In this document: one piece after another, positions 50,547 to 59,272 of the stretch | How positions within the stretch are numbered: the first letter of the stretch is position 1 | How the letters are laid out: each line of letters starts with the position of its first letter | The notes under the pieces: model-generated | Databases searched by the model: none | Seen by the model: the letters and a program-made list of their open reading frames with translations, nothing else | Told to the model about the DNA's origin: nothing | Position numbers and translations under genes: made by a program | Source: Cryobacterium zongtaii | GTDB taxonomy: Bacteria > Actinomycetota > Actinomycetes > Actinomycetales > Microbacteriaceae | Assembly (NCBI RefSeq): GCF_002909375.1 | Contig: NZ_PPXD01000026.1 | Coordinates: forward strand, 434,001-498,000 | Direction of reading: 5' to 3' | Length of the DNA: 64,000 nt

Positions 50547-51311
50547 CTAACTCGGCTTGACGGCCTTGATGATGGCACCGTGCATCTGCGGGGCCACCTC
50601 GTGGGTGAAGTCCACGCTGATGTCGGTGAAGCCCGCCGCCGCCAGCGCCACACGGTACTCCTCGTCGGACAGCGCCCCAGCGATGCACCCCGCGTAGGAG
50701 CCGCGCTCGATGCGTTCGCTCTCGCTGAGCTGGTTCTCGGCGACCACATCGGAGAGCCCGAGCCGGCCGCCGGGCGTGAGCACCCGGAACATCTCGCCCA
50801 CGACGGCGTTCTTGTCGGCCGAGAGGTTGATCACACAATTGGAGATGATCACGTTGACCGCCGCATCCGCCAGCGGGATCTCTTCGATGAAACCCTTGAG
50901 GAACTCGACGTTCGTGGCGCCGGCCTTGGCGGCGTTCGCGCGGGCCAGGGCCAGCATCTCGTCGGTCATGTCGAGGCCGTAGGCGAACCCCGTGGGGCCC
51001 ACCCGGCGGGCGGAGAGCAGCACGTCGATGCCACCGCCGGAGCCGAGGTCGAGCACCGTCTCGCCTTCGCGCAGGTCGGCCACCGCGGTCGGGTTGCCAC
51101 AGCCGATGCTGGCCAGCATCGCCTCGTCGGGCACCTCGGTGGACTCCGCGCCGGTGTACAGCACCGAGCCGAAAACGGCGCTGGTCTCCAGCGGCGTGCT
51201 GCAGCAGGAGCCGCTGTTGCTCACGTCGGTGACCTGCAGGGCCTGCGCGGCGTAGCGCTCTCGTACCTGCTCGGTGATGGCGGACTTCTCGGTCGCGGTC
51301 TTCTCGGTCAT
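50547..51311 (-). CDS. arsM: ArsM-type arsenite methyltransferase
   Basis: 254 residues. [20 protein letters not shown] is SAM motif I. The cysteines expected in arsenite methyltransferases are present: SGSCCSTP near the N-terminus, IISNCVINL in the middle and YAGCIAGAL towards the end. It would methylate As(III) with SAM. No arsR, arsB or arsC accompanies it. ATG at 51311. A possible ArsR-type operator lies 20-45 bp upstream. Confidence 0.9.
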   Translation of the reverse strand: MTEKTATEKSAITEQVRERYAAQALQVTDVSNSGSCCSTPLETSAVFGSVLYTGAESTEVPDEAMLASIGCGNPTAVADLREGETVLDLGSGGGIDVLLSARRVGPTGFAYGLDMTDEMLALARANAAKAGATNVEFLKGFIEEIPLADAAVNVIISNCVINLSADKNAVVGEMFRVLTPGGRLGLSDVVAENQLSESERIERGSYAGCIAGALSDEEYRVALAAAGFTDISVDFTHEVAPQMHGAIIKAVKPS

Positions 51312-51331
51312 ACGTGGTCCCAGCCCTGGTT

Positions 51332-51354
51332 GATATAGACGGATGTCGATATAG
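51332..51354. promoter_or_regulatory. Putative ArsR-type operator
   Basis: GATATAG occurs at 51332-51338 and 51348-51354, separated by ACGGATGTC, just upstream of arsM. On the minus strand it reads CTATATCGACATCC onward, similar to ArsR/SmtB-type sites. An ArsR protein would have to act from elsewhere. Confidence 0.5.
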
Positions 51355-51436
51355 CCAGTATGGAGGGAGGATCGACGCGCGTCAATCCGACCGCGCCGCA
51401 GCGGCCCGGGCGCGGGCGCCAGCTGACACCGCCGCG

Positions 51437-51504
51437 CAACTGTTGCCGGTGCGGACAATTGCACCCGGTGCGCCGGTAGCAATTGTCCGCACGGGGCACA
51501 GTTG
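51437..51504. repeat. CAACTGTTGCC inverted repeat, copy 2
   Basis: Arms 51437-51461 and 51480-51504 (25 nt each) are complementary at 22 of 25 positions by my count, with an 18-nt loop. The arms contain CAACTGTTGCCGGTGCGGAC. Same family as 39017-39084. It lies between two minus-strand genes. Confidence 0.8.
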
Positions 51505-51537
51505 AGCCGGATGCGCGCCGCCGGCGCCGCTCACCGG

Positions 51538-52377
51538 CTATGGCATCCGAGCAGCCACGGCCGGCTCCGCTTGGGCGGCAGCGGCATCGGCCGCGCCAGC
51601 AATGCGAGCGGCGTACGCGGTCGCCGAGGCCGAGACCGACGTGCCCGGTGCGGTGAGCGGCGAGGTCTCCGGCGCCAGGGCGGTCAGCCGCAGCGGCAGC
51701 ACGCCGGCCCAGACGGAGCGGTCCTCGCCGTCGTCGGGCTCCTCGGAGGCGCCGTGCGCGCGCACCTTCACGCTGACCTCGTCCAGCGGCAGGCGCAGCA
51801 CGAGCGTGGCGGCCAGTTCGCGTTTTGTCATCGGGCGTACCTCGGCCGTGCGGCCGGGCATCAGGTGTTCGGAGACGATGCGCATCGCCTCGGTCTTCTC
51901 GGCCGGGTCGGCGACGATCGTGGCCGTGCCGAACACCACGGCACTGCGGTAGTTCATCGAGCTGTCGAACAGGGACCGGGCGTATACGAGGCCGTCGAGG
52001 TGGGTCACCGTGACCGAGATCGGGCTGCCGGATGCCATCATTCGGAAGATTCCGCTGCCGGTGGAGCCGTGCAGATAGATGGCATCGCCGCCGCGGCCGA
52101 AACCCATCGGCAGCACCCGCGGCAGGCCGTCGCGCACGATCGCCACGTGGGCGACCAGGGCGTCGTCCAGGATGCGGTACAGCTCGGCGCGGTCGGTGCG
52201 CTGGCGCTCCGGGGAACGGGTGACGCGGGTGCGGTCGGTGATGGGCAGGTCCGCCGAAGGCACGTCTGGCGCCGGCAACGTGGCGTCGGGCCGGGCTCCC
52301 GGCAGCGCGACGGCGGCGAGGCCCGCCGGTGACGAGTCGGTTTTCGAGTCTTCGTGGGGCTGGCTGGTGTGGGGCAT
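51538..52377 (-). CDS. Pyridoxamine 5'-phosphate oxidase-like protein
   Basis: 279 residues. A split-barrel FMN-binding domain occupies about 55-215 (AELYRILDDALVAHVAIVRD, RVLPMGFGRGGDAIYLHGST, VTHLDGLVYARSLFDSSMNY). The first 50 residues are Pro/Ala-rich and the last 45 are Ala-rich, both probably disordered. It belongs to the general stress or flavin-binding branch rather than the true PdxH. It is divergent from a MocR/PdxR-type regulator, its likely controller. Confidence 0.85.
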   Translation of the reverse strand: MPHTSQPHEDSKTDSSPAGLAAVALPGARPDATLPAPDVPSADLPITDRTRVTRSPERQRTDRAELYRILDDALVAHVAIVRDGLPRVLPMGFGRGGDAIYLHGSTGSGIFRMMASGSPISVTVTHLDGLVYARSLFDSSMNYRSAVVFGTATIVADPAEKTEAMRIVSEHLMPGRTAEVRPMTKRELAATLVLRLPLDEVSVKVRAHGASEEPDDGEDRSVWAGVLPLRLTALAPETSPLTAPGTSVSASATAYAARIAGAADAAAAQAEPAVAARMP

Positions 52378-52488
52378 GCTACTAGGATCGGGGACACAGT
52401 GGATCAACGACAGAGCCACCTATCGCGCCGACGAGTAGACCAGTTGGCGCCGCGGCGCCCCGGAGCACCACAAGAACGAGGACCGATC

Positions 52489-53925
52489 ATGAACGCACAC
52501 GAGCTGCCGATCCTGCTCGACCGCGGGGCCGCGCTCCCCCTCGCGGCGCAGCTGGCCACGGCCCTCCGGCGGGCCATCCTCGACGGAACGCTGCGCCACG
52601 ATGAGGCCCTACCCTCGACGCGCGCCCTCGCCGCCTCGGTGCGGGTGTCGCGCGGCACCGTCGTCGCCGCATACGACCAGCTCGCCGGCGAGGGCTACCT
52701 GTTGGCCCGACCCGGCTCGGCGACCCGGGTGATGGTGGAGCGTCCCCCAACCGGGACCCCATCGCCAAAACCGCCGGCGACCCCACTGACCGGCCTACCC
52801 AGCGCGCGGCCGCTCCTCGACCTGACCCCCGGGCATCCGTCGACCCGCACCCTCGTCGACCCGGCCTGGACCGCCGCCTGGCGGGCCGCCGTGTCGGCGT
52901 CCGGCCGCAGTGACTCACCGCCCGCGAACGGCACCCTCGAGCTGCGCACCGCGATCGCCGAGCACGTGCGGCGAACCCGCGGCCTGGCCTGCCAGCCGGC
53001 TGACGTGATCGTCACGGCCGGCACCAGCGACGCCCTCGCCGGCATCGGACTCGCTCTCGCCACCCCCGCGGATGCCGCGCCGGCCGACGCACCCAGGTTC
53101 ACCCCACACATCGCCGTCGAGGACCCGGGCTACCCCACCGCCCGGCGGGTGCTGCGCCGGGTGGGCGCCCTCATCCGGCCGGTGCACACCGACGAGAACG
53201 GCATCAACCTGGCCGAGCTCGCCGCCCTCGCGCCGAGGCCGCACGCGGTGCTGGTGACCCCGAGCCACCAGTACCCCCTGGGCAGCAGCCTCTCGGTGCA
53301 GGGTCGCCTCGATCTGCTCGACTGGGCGCGGGCCACGGATGCCGTGATCATCGAGGACGACTACGACAGCGAGTTCCGCTTCGACGCGATGCCGCTGCCC
53401 GCCCTCGCCACCCTCGACGGGTCGGGCCGAGTCGCGCTGGTCGGCAGCTTCTCCAAGACCGTCACCCCGTGGATCCGTTGCGGCTACATCGTGGCCACCG
53501 GACCCCTCGGTGCGGCGCTGCAGGAGGTGCGGGACGACCTCGGCCCGTCGGTCTCCGGGGTGCAGCAGGCGGCCCTCGCCCGCTACCTCGACAGCGGCGG
53601 CCTGGCCCGCAATGTCACCAGGGTGCGCCGCGAGTACGCCCACCGCCGCGCCCTGGTGATCGGCAGGCTCGGCGCGCTGCCCGGCGTGCGGCTCACCGGC
53701 CTCGACGGCGGGCTGCATGTGGTGGTGCACACCGGGGCGGATGCGTCCGCTCTCGTCACGCTCGCCGCCGCGCGCGGGGTGCGGGTCGCGTCGCTGGCCG
53801 ACTACGCGGTTCTAGCCCGAGGGCAGCACGGCCTGGTGCTCGGCTACGGCACCCCGACGGATCTCGAGCTCGGGAGCGCGCTCGACGTGCTCGTGGGGCT
53901 CCTCACCGCGCCGACCGCGAGTTGA
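52489..53925 (+). CDS. MocR/PdxR-type regulator (GntR-aminotransferase fusion)
   Basis: 478 residues. An N-terminal GntR winged helix (LPLAAQLATALRRAILDGTL, ALAASVRVSRGTVVAAYDQL) is fused to a class I aminotransferase-like domain (about 130-470). The PLP lysine is in LVGSFSKTVTPWIRCGYI, and EDDYDSEFRFD and VTPSHQYPLGSSL are conserved. Such regulators use PLP to sense vitamin B6 or amino compounds. ATG at 52489. The 111-bp divergent region is its likely binding site. Confidence 0.92.
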   Translation: MNAHELPILLDRGAALPLAAQLATALRRAILDGTLRHDEALPSTRALAASVRVSRGTVVAAYDQLAGEGYLLARPGSATRVMVERPPTGTPSPKPPATPLTGLPSARPLLDLTPGHPSTRTLVDPAWTAAWRAAVSASGRSDSPPANGTLELRTAIAEHVRRTRGLACQPADVIVTAGTSDALAGIGLALATPADAAPADAPRFTPHIAVEDPGYPTARRVLRRVGALIRPVHTDENGINLAELAALAPRPHAVLVTPSHQYPLGSSLSVQGRLDLLDWARATDAVIIEDDYDSEFRFDAMPLPALATLDGSGRVALVGSFSKTVTPWIRCGYIVATGPLGAALQEVRDDLGPSVSGVQQAALARYLDSGGLARNVTRVRREYAHRRALVIGRLGALPGVRLTGLDGGLHVVVHTGADASALVTLAAARGVRVASLADYAVLARGQHGLVLGYGTPTDLELGSALDVLVGLLTAPTAS

Positions 53926-53927
53926 TG

Positions 53928-53977
53928 TGCGGACTTCACGCCTTCGTCAGCGCAACGAAGGGGGGGGGAAGTCCGCA
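53928..53977. terminator. Two-tier hairpin terminator between convergent genes
   Basis: An outer 10-bp perfect stem (TGCGGACTTC / GAAGTCCGCA) encloses an inner 7-bp stem (CCTTCGT / ACGAAGG) and a run of Gs. It starts 3 bp after the MocR stop and ends 25 bp before the end of the convergent ABC permease gene. Confidence 0.7.
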
Positions 53978-54002
53978 ACTGAGTGGTGCGGCCACGAGGA
54001 AC

Positions 54003-55244
54003 TCAGCCCCGAGCGAGGCTCCTGGCCGTGCGCCCGGCGAACACGGTTTTGAACGACACCCTGTTCGTGTACTCGATGGACCCGTACCGAAACAGACGCA
54101 CCGCGAGCTGCAGCACGACAGCGCTGAGGAGGAACAGTTCCGTGATGACGATGGCCGCTTCCCAGCCCGCGAGGGAGCCGAACGCGTTGCGGAGCATCGC
54201 GGTGATCGGCGCCGAATAGGGGAAGTAGGTGAACACCTGCACGACGGCGCTGTGCGGATCCGAGAGCACCAGCGATACCGAGTAGAGCGGCACGATCATG
54301 AGGATGATCAGCGCGGTGAACCAGCCGCCGGCATCCTTCGCGTTGGGCATCACCGCCCCGATCGCGACCGCGGTGCCCGTGAACAGGGCGAAACCGCCCA
54401 GGGCCAGCAGCGCGCCGACGATCATCTGGCCGGGATCAAAGGTGAAACTGGCGAGATCCACCTCCGGCAGGTTCAACGAGGTGCGGAAGAACAGGTAGCC
54501 GACCGCCACCGGCACGAGGAATACCAGCACCTGCACGAAGCCGACGATGAAGACCGAGATGATCTTCCCGCTGATCAGGGCGGTGGGGTTCAGGGTGGTG
54601 AGGATCATCTCCGTGACTCGGTTCTCCTTCTCTTCCAGGGTGCTGGTGAGCATCTGGTTGGAGAGCAGGGTGAAGGTCAGGAAGAACATCGCCAGGAAGA
54701 TCAGCGGCGGGATCACGCCCATGAACCCGGCCGCTTCCTCCCCGCCTGTGTAGGTGGTGGAGGTCACCGACACGTCGCCCTGCGCCATCGTTGTCAGCGC
54801 CGGATCCCCGATCTGGTCCTGGGCGCTGGTGATCAGCACCTGGGTCGCGACACCCTCATACTCGCCGTTGCCGAACAGGCCCTTGTCGATCCCATACACC
54901 TGGGTCGGGGTTGTGGCCGGGTCCGCCGGGTACACAAAATGGGCGTCCTCCTCGCCCGCCTTCACGTCGGCGATCGCGGATGCGTCATCCGTGACCGGCG
55001 TACCGCCCAAGGCTGCCGCCACGGCCGGGTCGACATAACCGGATGCGTCGCTGTAGGTGAAGGTGAGCTTCGCGTCTGACTGGGCATCGATGTTACTCAT
55101 CGACGACGTGTTGCCCAGGGTCACCAGGCCCACCACGATGCCGATCGCAATCGGCACCAGCAGGGTGATGACCCAGAACTTCTTTTTGCCCAGGGTACGG
55201 CCCACTTCGAACCCGATGACCGTACGGAGATTGTGCTGACCCAT
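54003..55244 (-). CDS. ABC-2 type exporter permease (NatB-like)
   Basis: 413 residues. TM1 is about 22-42 (FWVITLLVPIAIGIVVGLVT), then a 130-residue extracytoplasmic domain, then five to six transmembrane helices. FLTFTLLSNQMLTSTLEEKE NR-type sequence and the AVMPNAKDAGGWF turn identify the NatB/YhaP group. ATG at 55244 lies one base after the ATPase stop, so the pair is co-translated. Likely substrate class is Na+, lipid or antibiotic export; not determined. Confidence 0.88.
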   Translation of the reverse strand: MGQHNLRTVIGFEVGRTLGKKKFWVITLLVPIAIGIVVGLVTLGNTSSMSNIDAQSDAKLTFTYSDASGYVDPAVAAALGGTPVTDDASAIADVKAGEEDAHFVYPADPATTPTQVYGIDKGLFGNGEYEGVATQVLITSAQDQIGDPALTTMAQGDVSVTSTTYTGGEEAAGFMGVIPPLIFLAMFFLTFTLLSNQMLTSTLEEKENRVTEMILTTLNPTALISGKIISVFIVGFVQVLVFLVPVAVGYLFFRTSLNLPEVDLASFTFDPGQMIVGALLALGGFALFTGTAVAIGAVMPNAKDAGGWFTALIILMIVPLYSVSLVLSDPHSAVVQVFTYFPYSAPITAMLRNAFGSLAGWEAAIVITELFLLSAVVLQLAVRLFRYGSIEYTNRVSFKTVFAGRTARSLARG

Positions 55245-55245
55245 C

Positions 55246-56169
55246 TCAGGCACCTGCCATTTCGTTCTGGTCGCCATAGACGCTGACGAAGATCTCCTCG
55301 AGCGAGAGCTTGCTCGTGGTGAAACTCCGGATCAGAACGCCGGCATCGACCAGGTCGCGCAAGATCAAGGCCTCATCTACGGTGCCGATGAGGGTGAGTT
55401 CGGCGTAGTTGCGGTCGCGGAGGCTGATCTCGTAGTGCCCAGATGCGGGTATCTCGCCGGAGTAGCCGACCCGGATCATCGTGCCGCCGTACTGGTTCTG
55501 CACCTCAGGGATTGTGCCGTAGGCCTCCGCCCGGCCGCCCTTCAACAGGATCACCCGGTCGCACAGCCGCTCGACTTCCTCCATCTGGTGAGTGACCATC
55601 AGCACCGTGGCACCGGCCTTCTTCTGGTCCTCGATGATGTCCATCAGCAGTCGCCGGTTCACCGGGTCGAACCCCTTCGTGGGCTCGTCCAGGATCAGCA
55701 GCTCCGGGTCGTTCATGATCGTGACACCGAGCTGAACCTTCTGCTGCTGACCGCCGGAGAGCTTGTCCACCCGGACCTTCGCCTTATCCCCCAGCCCCAC
55801 CCTCTCGAGATAGTTCGTCGACCAGGCCACCGCGGCTTTCTTACTCAGACCCTTGAGCTGGCCGAAGTACGTCATCACGGCGAGAACGGATTCCTTCTTA
55901 TAGAGTCCGCGTTCTTCCGGGAGATAGCCCAGCCGGATGCCGGACTCCGGCGTGAACGGGCGCCCATCGATATGCAGGATGCCGGCAGTCGGGATGTAGA
56001 TGCCCAGCAGCGCCCGCAGCGTGGTGGTCTTGCCGGAGCCGTTGGACCCGAGGAACCCGAACGTCTCGCCGCGCTGCACATCGAAGGAGAGGTCCCCGAT
56101 GACCGTGGTGCCGGCGAAATCCATCCGGAAATGGTCGATGTGAACCAGAGACTCTGCTGCAGACGTCAT
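55246..56169 (-). CDS. ABC exporter ATPase (NatA-like)
   Basis: 307 residues. Walker A GSNGSGKTT (41-49), signature LSGGQQQKV, Walker B LLILDEPTKGFDPVNR and switch His in VTHQMEEVERL. The C-terminal 85 residues (DUF4162-type, FTTSKLSLEEIFVSVYGD) are typical of the NatA/YhaQ branch. It energises the neighbouring permease and is the upstream gene of the pair. Confidence 0.93.
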   Translation of the reverse strand: MTSAAESLVHIDHFRMDFAGTTVIGDLSFDVQRGETFGFLGSNGSGKTTTLRALLGIYIPTAGILHIDGRPFTPESGIRLGYLPEERGLYKKESVLAVMTYFGQLKGLSKKAAVAWSTNYLERVGLGDKAKVRVDKLSGGQQQKVQLGVTIMNDPELLILDEPTKGFDPVNRRLLMDIIEDQKKAGATVLMVTHQMEEVERLCDRVILLKGGRAEAYGTIPEVQNQYGGTMIRVGYSGEIPASGHYEISLRDRNYAELTLIGTVDEALILRDLVDAGVLIRSFTTSKLSLEEIFVSVYGDQNEMAGA

Positions 56170-56258
56170 GCCAACACCCTAGCGCCGGGCTGGGCTTCGC
56201 CGCAGGTAACCACCTTTTGACCAGCAGATTTCATCTGGGCCGCCGCGGACTCTCCCGC

Positions 56259-56915
56259 TTACTCCCCGGTAAGACCCGCGTCGTGCACGGTGCGCGCCAC
56301 CTGCACCCGGTTCGTGGCCTCGAGCTTCGCGAACACGTGGCCGATGTGCGTCTTGACCGTCGCGACCCCCATGAACAGCCGTGCTGCGATCTCTGCATTT
56401 GACAGTCCGTGCCCGACCGAGATGGCCACTTCGAGTTCCCTCTCGGTCAGCCGGTCGAGCAGCGTGCCGGCCCGCTGCCGGCGCACGTCGGTGCCGCTGG
56501 TCACGGTGGCGATCAGCTGCGCCGTCACGCTGGGCGAGAGGGTCGACTCGCCGCCTGCGACCCGGCGCACCGCATCGACGAGGTCGGCCGGCGGGGTGTC
56601 CTTCAGCAGGAATCCCACCGCACCGTGCCGCAGTGCGGTGAGCACCAACTCGTCGGTGTCGAACGTCGTCAGCACGATCACCCGGGTGCGATCGCCGCGC
56701 GCCGTGAGCGCCCGGGTAGTTTCGAGGCCGTCGAGCCGCGGCATCCGAATGTCCATCAGCACCACGTGCGGGCCCACCCGCGCGATCAGATCGAGGGCTG
56801 CGAGGCCGTCGGCGGCTTCACCGACGATCTCGATCGATGGGTCGCCGCCGAGAATCATGCGCAGGCCCGCCCGAACGAGAGCGTCGTCGTCAACGATCAC
56901 CACGCGGATGCTCAC
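56259..56915 (-). CDS. NarL/LuxR-type response regulator
   Basis: 218 residues. The receiver domain begins SIRVVIVDDDALVRAGLRMI with phosphoacceptor D55 (VVLMDIRMPR), T in VLTTFD and K in FLLKDTPP. The C-terminal LuxR helix-turn-helix is LTERELEVAISVGHGLSNAE with RLFMGVATVKTHIGHVFAKL. The GTG at 56915 gives a GTGA overlap with the kinase stop; GTG at 56921 is possible. Phosphorylated by the kinase encoded upstream, it probably controls the adjacent ABC exporters. Confidence 0.92.
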   Translation of the reverse strand: MSIRVVIVDDDALVRAGLRMILGGDPSIEIVGEAADGLAALDLIARVGPHVVLMDIRMPRLDGLETTRALTARGDRTRVIVLTTFDTDELVLTALRHGAVGFLLKDTPPADLVDAVRRVAGGESTLSPSVTAQLIATVTSGTDVRRQRAGTLLDRLTERELEVAISVGHGLSNAEIAARLFMGVATVKTHIGHVFAKLEATNRVQVARTVHDAGLTGE

Positions 56916-58246
56916 TGCCACGGCAGCCTCGCCGTCAGAACGAAGCGGCCGTGGACGTCGGTGCCGTGCTCGAGGCTGCCCCCGGCGAGCTCGGCACGCT
57001 CCTGCAGGCCGGTCAGGCCCATGCCGGCGCCATGGGTCGAAAGAACCGATGCCGGCGCAGTCGGGTTCCGCACCGACACCACCAACTCGTCGCCCAGTTT
57101 CTCGAGCTGCACGGTGACGGCGGCACCGGCAGCGTGTTTGCGTGCGTTCGTGAGCGCCTCCTGAACGATGCGATACGCGGCGCGGGAGACCGACTCGGAA
57201 AGCCCGTCAAGCTCGACCTGACCCAACGAGGAAGCACCGGTAACCGGGTCCACCCGATTACCCAGCCCGCTCACATCCACCGACACCTGCACTCCGCCCT
57301 CCCGTGAGTCGGCCAGCAGAGCGGGCAGCTCCGCGAGCGTCGGCTGCGGAGGCTCGGCGATGCCGGAGCCGGCACCGTCCGCGCCGCCGTCGCGGCTGCG
57401 GAGCACCCCCAGAATCTGCCGCAGTTCGGTGAGAGCCAGTTGCGCGTTGCCCTGGATGATCGTGGCCGCATCCACCGTCTCCTGCCGGGTCAGATCGGTG
57501 CGGAAGGTGAGCACGCCGGCGTGCAGCGACACCAGCGAGATGTGGTGGGCCAGCACATCGTGCATTTCGCGGGCGATCCGGGTGCGCTCGGCTTCCCGCG
57601 CGGAGTCCTCACGGAGCGCCTGCTCGCGTTCGGCGTTCTCGGCGCGTTCGCGGAGCGACGCCAGCAGATCACGGCGCGCCCCGATGTAGAAACCGGCGGT
57701 GGCGCAGATCGCGTAGATCGCAATGGCCAACCCGCCGGATGCCCAGGTCAGGCCCGCATCGATCGTCGCGCCGGGCACACTGGGCCGCAACACCAGCTCG
57801 TAGAACATGCCGGCGGCCACCCAGGTGAACCCGACTGCAACGACAGGTTTCCAGCGGCGCCGCGTGCTCATCGACACGATGGCCAGCGCCGCCGGCCCCA
57901 CCGCGAACACCGACACCGCCGACAGGCCGGCCGTGAGCACCGCCGTCAGCACCGGCAGCCGACGGCGCAGCGGCAACAGGCCCACGGCGATCACGCCGAA
58001 CAGGAGATCGAGCAGCAGGAAGCCGAAAATGGCGGCATTCGCGGCGTCCGAGAGAGTGCTGGGATCCTGCCCCAACACGTCCGCCAGGTTGATGATCATC
58101 AGCAGCAGCCCGAGGCCCACCGCCACCAGGTAGCGCCAGATCCTCGACCAGAGCCGCAACCCGGGTGCCGGCATCGGCGCCGGGCGCCGGGCGGCCGGCA
58201 GCGGCACGGCCCGGTCGGCTGGCGCGGTGCGCAGGCTGGCGGTCAT
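56912..58246 (-). CDS. NarL-type sensor histidine kinase
   Basis: 444 residues. Five or so N-terminal transmembrane helices (about 36-190) form a membrane-embedded sensor without a large outside domain, as in LiaS/DesK-like kinases. The HisKA_3 phosphoacceptor is H229 in ARIAREMHDVLAHHISLVS-type context, and the ATPase has IVQEALTNARKHAAG and GAGMGLTGLQERAELAGG. ATG at 58246 faces the divergent ABC ATPase, so one intergenic region serves both. Confidence 0.9.
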   Translation of the reverse strand: MTASLRTAPADRAVPLPAARRPAPMPAPGLRLWSRIWRYLVAVGLGLLLMIINLADVLGQDPSTLSDAANAAIFGFLLLDLLFGVIAVGLLPLRRRLPVLTAVLTAGLSAVSVFAVGPAALAIVSMSTRRRWKPVVAVGFTWVAAGMFYELVLRPSVPGATIDAGLTWASGGLAIAIYAICATAGFYIGARRDLLASLRERAENAEREQALREDSAREAERTRIAREMHDVLAHHISLVSLHAGVLTFRTDLTRQETVDAATIIQGNAQLALTELRQILGVLRSRDGGADGAGSGIAEPPQPTLAELPALLADSREGGVQVSVDVSGLGNRVDPVTGASSLGQVELDGLSESVSRAAYRIVQEALTNARKHAAGAAVTVQLEKLGDELVVSVRNPTAPASVLSTHGAGMGLTGLQERAELAGGSLEHGTDVHGRFVLTARLPWQ

Positions 58247-58375
58247 ATGTCCAGAGTAGGCGGCCCGCTCCGGCATCCGCTCACCCCTTCGTCTCTGTGC
58301 TCTCCTACTAACGGTGGAGGCAGCCGAGACCCGAGTCCGATTCGCCCTCACCGGCACGCCGGAACCATGGAGACC

Positions 58376-59272
58376 ATGATCACCGCAGAGAAACTCACCA
58401 AGCGCTACCGCACCCGGGTCGCCGTCGACGATGTGTCGTTCACCGCCCTGCCCGGCCGCATCACCGGGTTTCTGGGCCCGAACGGTGCCGGCAAATCGAC
58501 CACCATGCGCATGCTGTGCGGCCTGGCCGCGCCGAGCTCCGGCAGCAGCACCGTGCTGGGCGTGCCGTTCCGGGCGCTCGAGAATCCGGGCCGGCATGTG
58601 GGCGTGCTGCTGGACGCCTCCGCCCAACACAACGGTCGCACGGGTCGGGAATCCCTGGCGATCTCCGCACAGCTGATGCAGCTGCCCGCCCGCCGGGTCG
58701 ACGAGGTGCTCGAGCTCGTCGGCCTCACCCCGGCAGAGGGCAGCGCTCGCATCCGCGGCTACTCGCTGGGCATGCGGCAGCGACTGGGACTGGCCGGCGC
58801 GCTGCTCGGCGACCCGCAAGTGCTCATTCTCGACGAACCGGCCAACGGCCTCGACCCGGCCGGTATTCGCTGGATGCGTGGGCTTCTCACCTCGTTCGCC
58901 GCCGCCGGCGGCACCGTGCTGCTGTCGTCCCATCTGCTGCTCGAGGTAGAGGCGGTGGCCGACGATCTCATCATCATCGGCCAGGGCCGGCTCCTTGCCC
59001 AGGGCAGTGCCGCCGAGCTGCTCGCCGTGGTGGGCACCCAGGTGCAGAGCCTCGACGATGATCGTCTCGGTGCGGCGCTGATCACGGCGGGGTTCGAGGT
59101 GACGGCCACGGCCGCCGGGCTCACCACATCCGCGACGGTCGCCGACGTCGGGCGGATTGCCCTCGGCTGCGCGATCGTCGTGACCGACCTGCGTCCGGCC
59201 GCCAAGGCCGGGCTGGAAGAACTGTTCTTCACCATGACCGCCTCAGACGGACGAGAGGATGTATCCGCATGA
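58376..59272 (+). CDS. ABC exporter ATPase
   Basis: 298 residues. Walker A GPNGAGKST (34-42), Walker B VLILDEPANGLDP, switch His SSHLLLEVEAV. The signature is GYSLGMRQRL, the variant common in antibiotic and bacteriocin exporters. The start is taken as the ATG at 58376 (MITAEKLTKRY), although ATG at 58367 is possible. It overlaps its permease by 4 nt and is divergent from the NarL-type kinase, its likely regulator. Confidence 0.92.
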   Translation: MITAEKLTKRYRTRVAVDDVSFTALPGRITGFLGPNGAGKSTTMRMLCGLAAPSSGSSTVLGVPFRALENPGRHVGVLLDASAQHNGRTGRESLAISAQLMQLPARRVDEVLELVGLTPAEGSARIRGYSLGMRQRLGLAGALLGDPQVLILDEPANGLDPAGIRWMRGLLTSFAAAGGTVLLSSHLLLEVEAVADDLIIIGQGRLLAQGSAAELLAVVGTQVQSLDDDRLGAALITAGFEVTATAAGLTTSATVADVGRIALGCAIVVTDLRPAAKAGLEELFFTMTASDGREDVSA

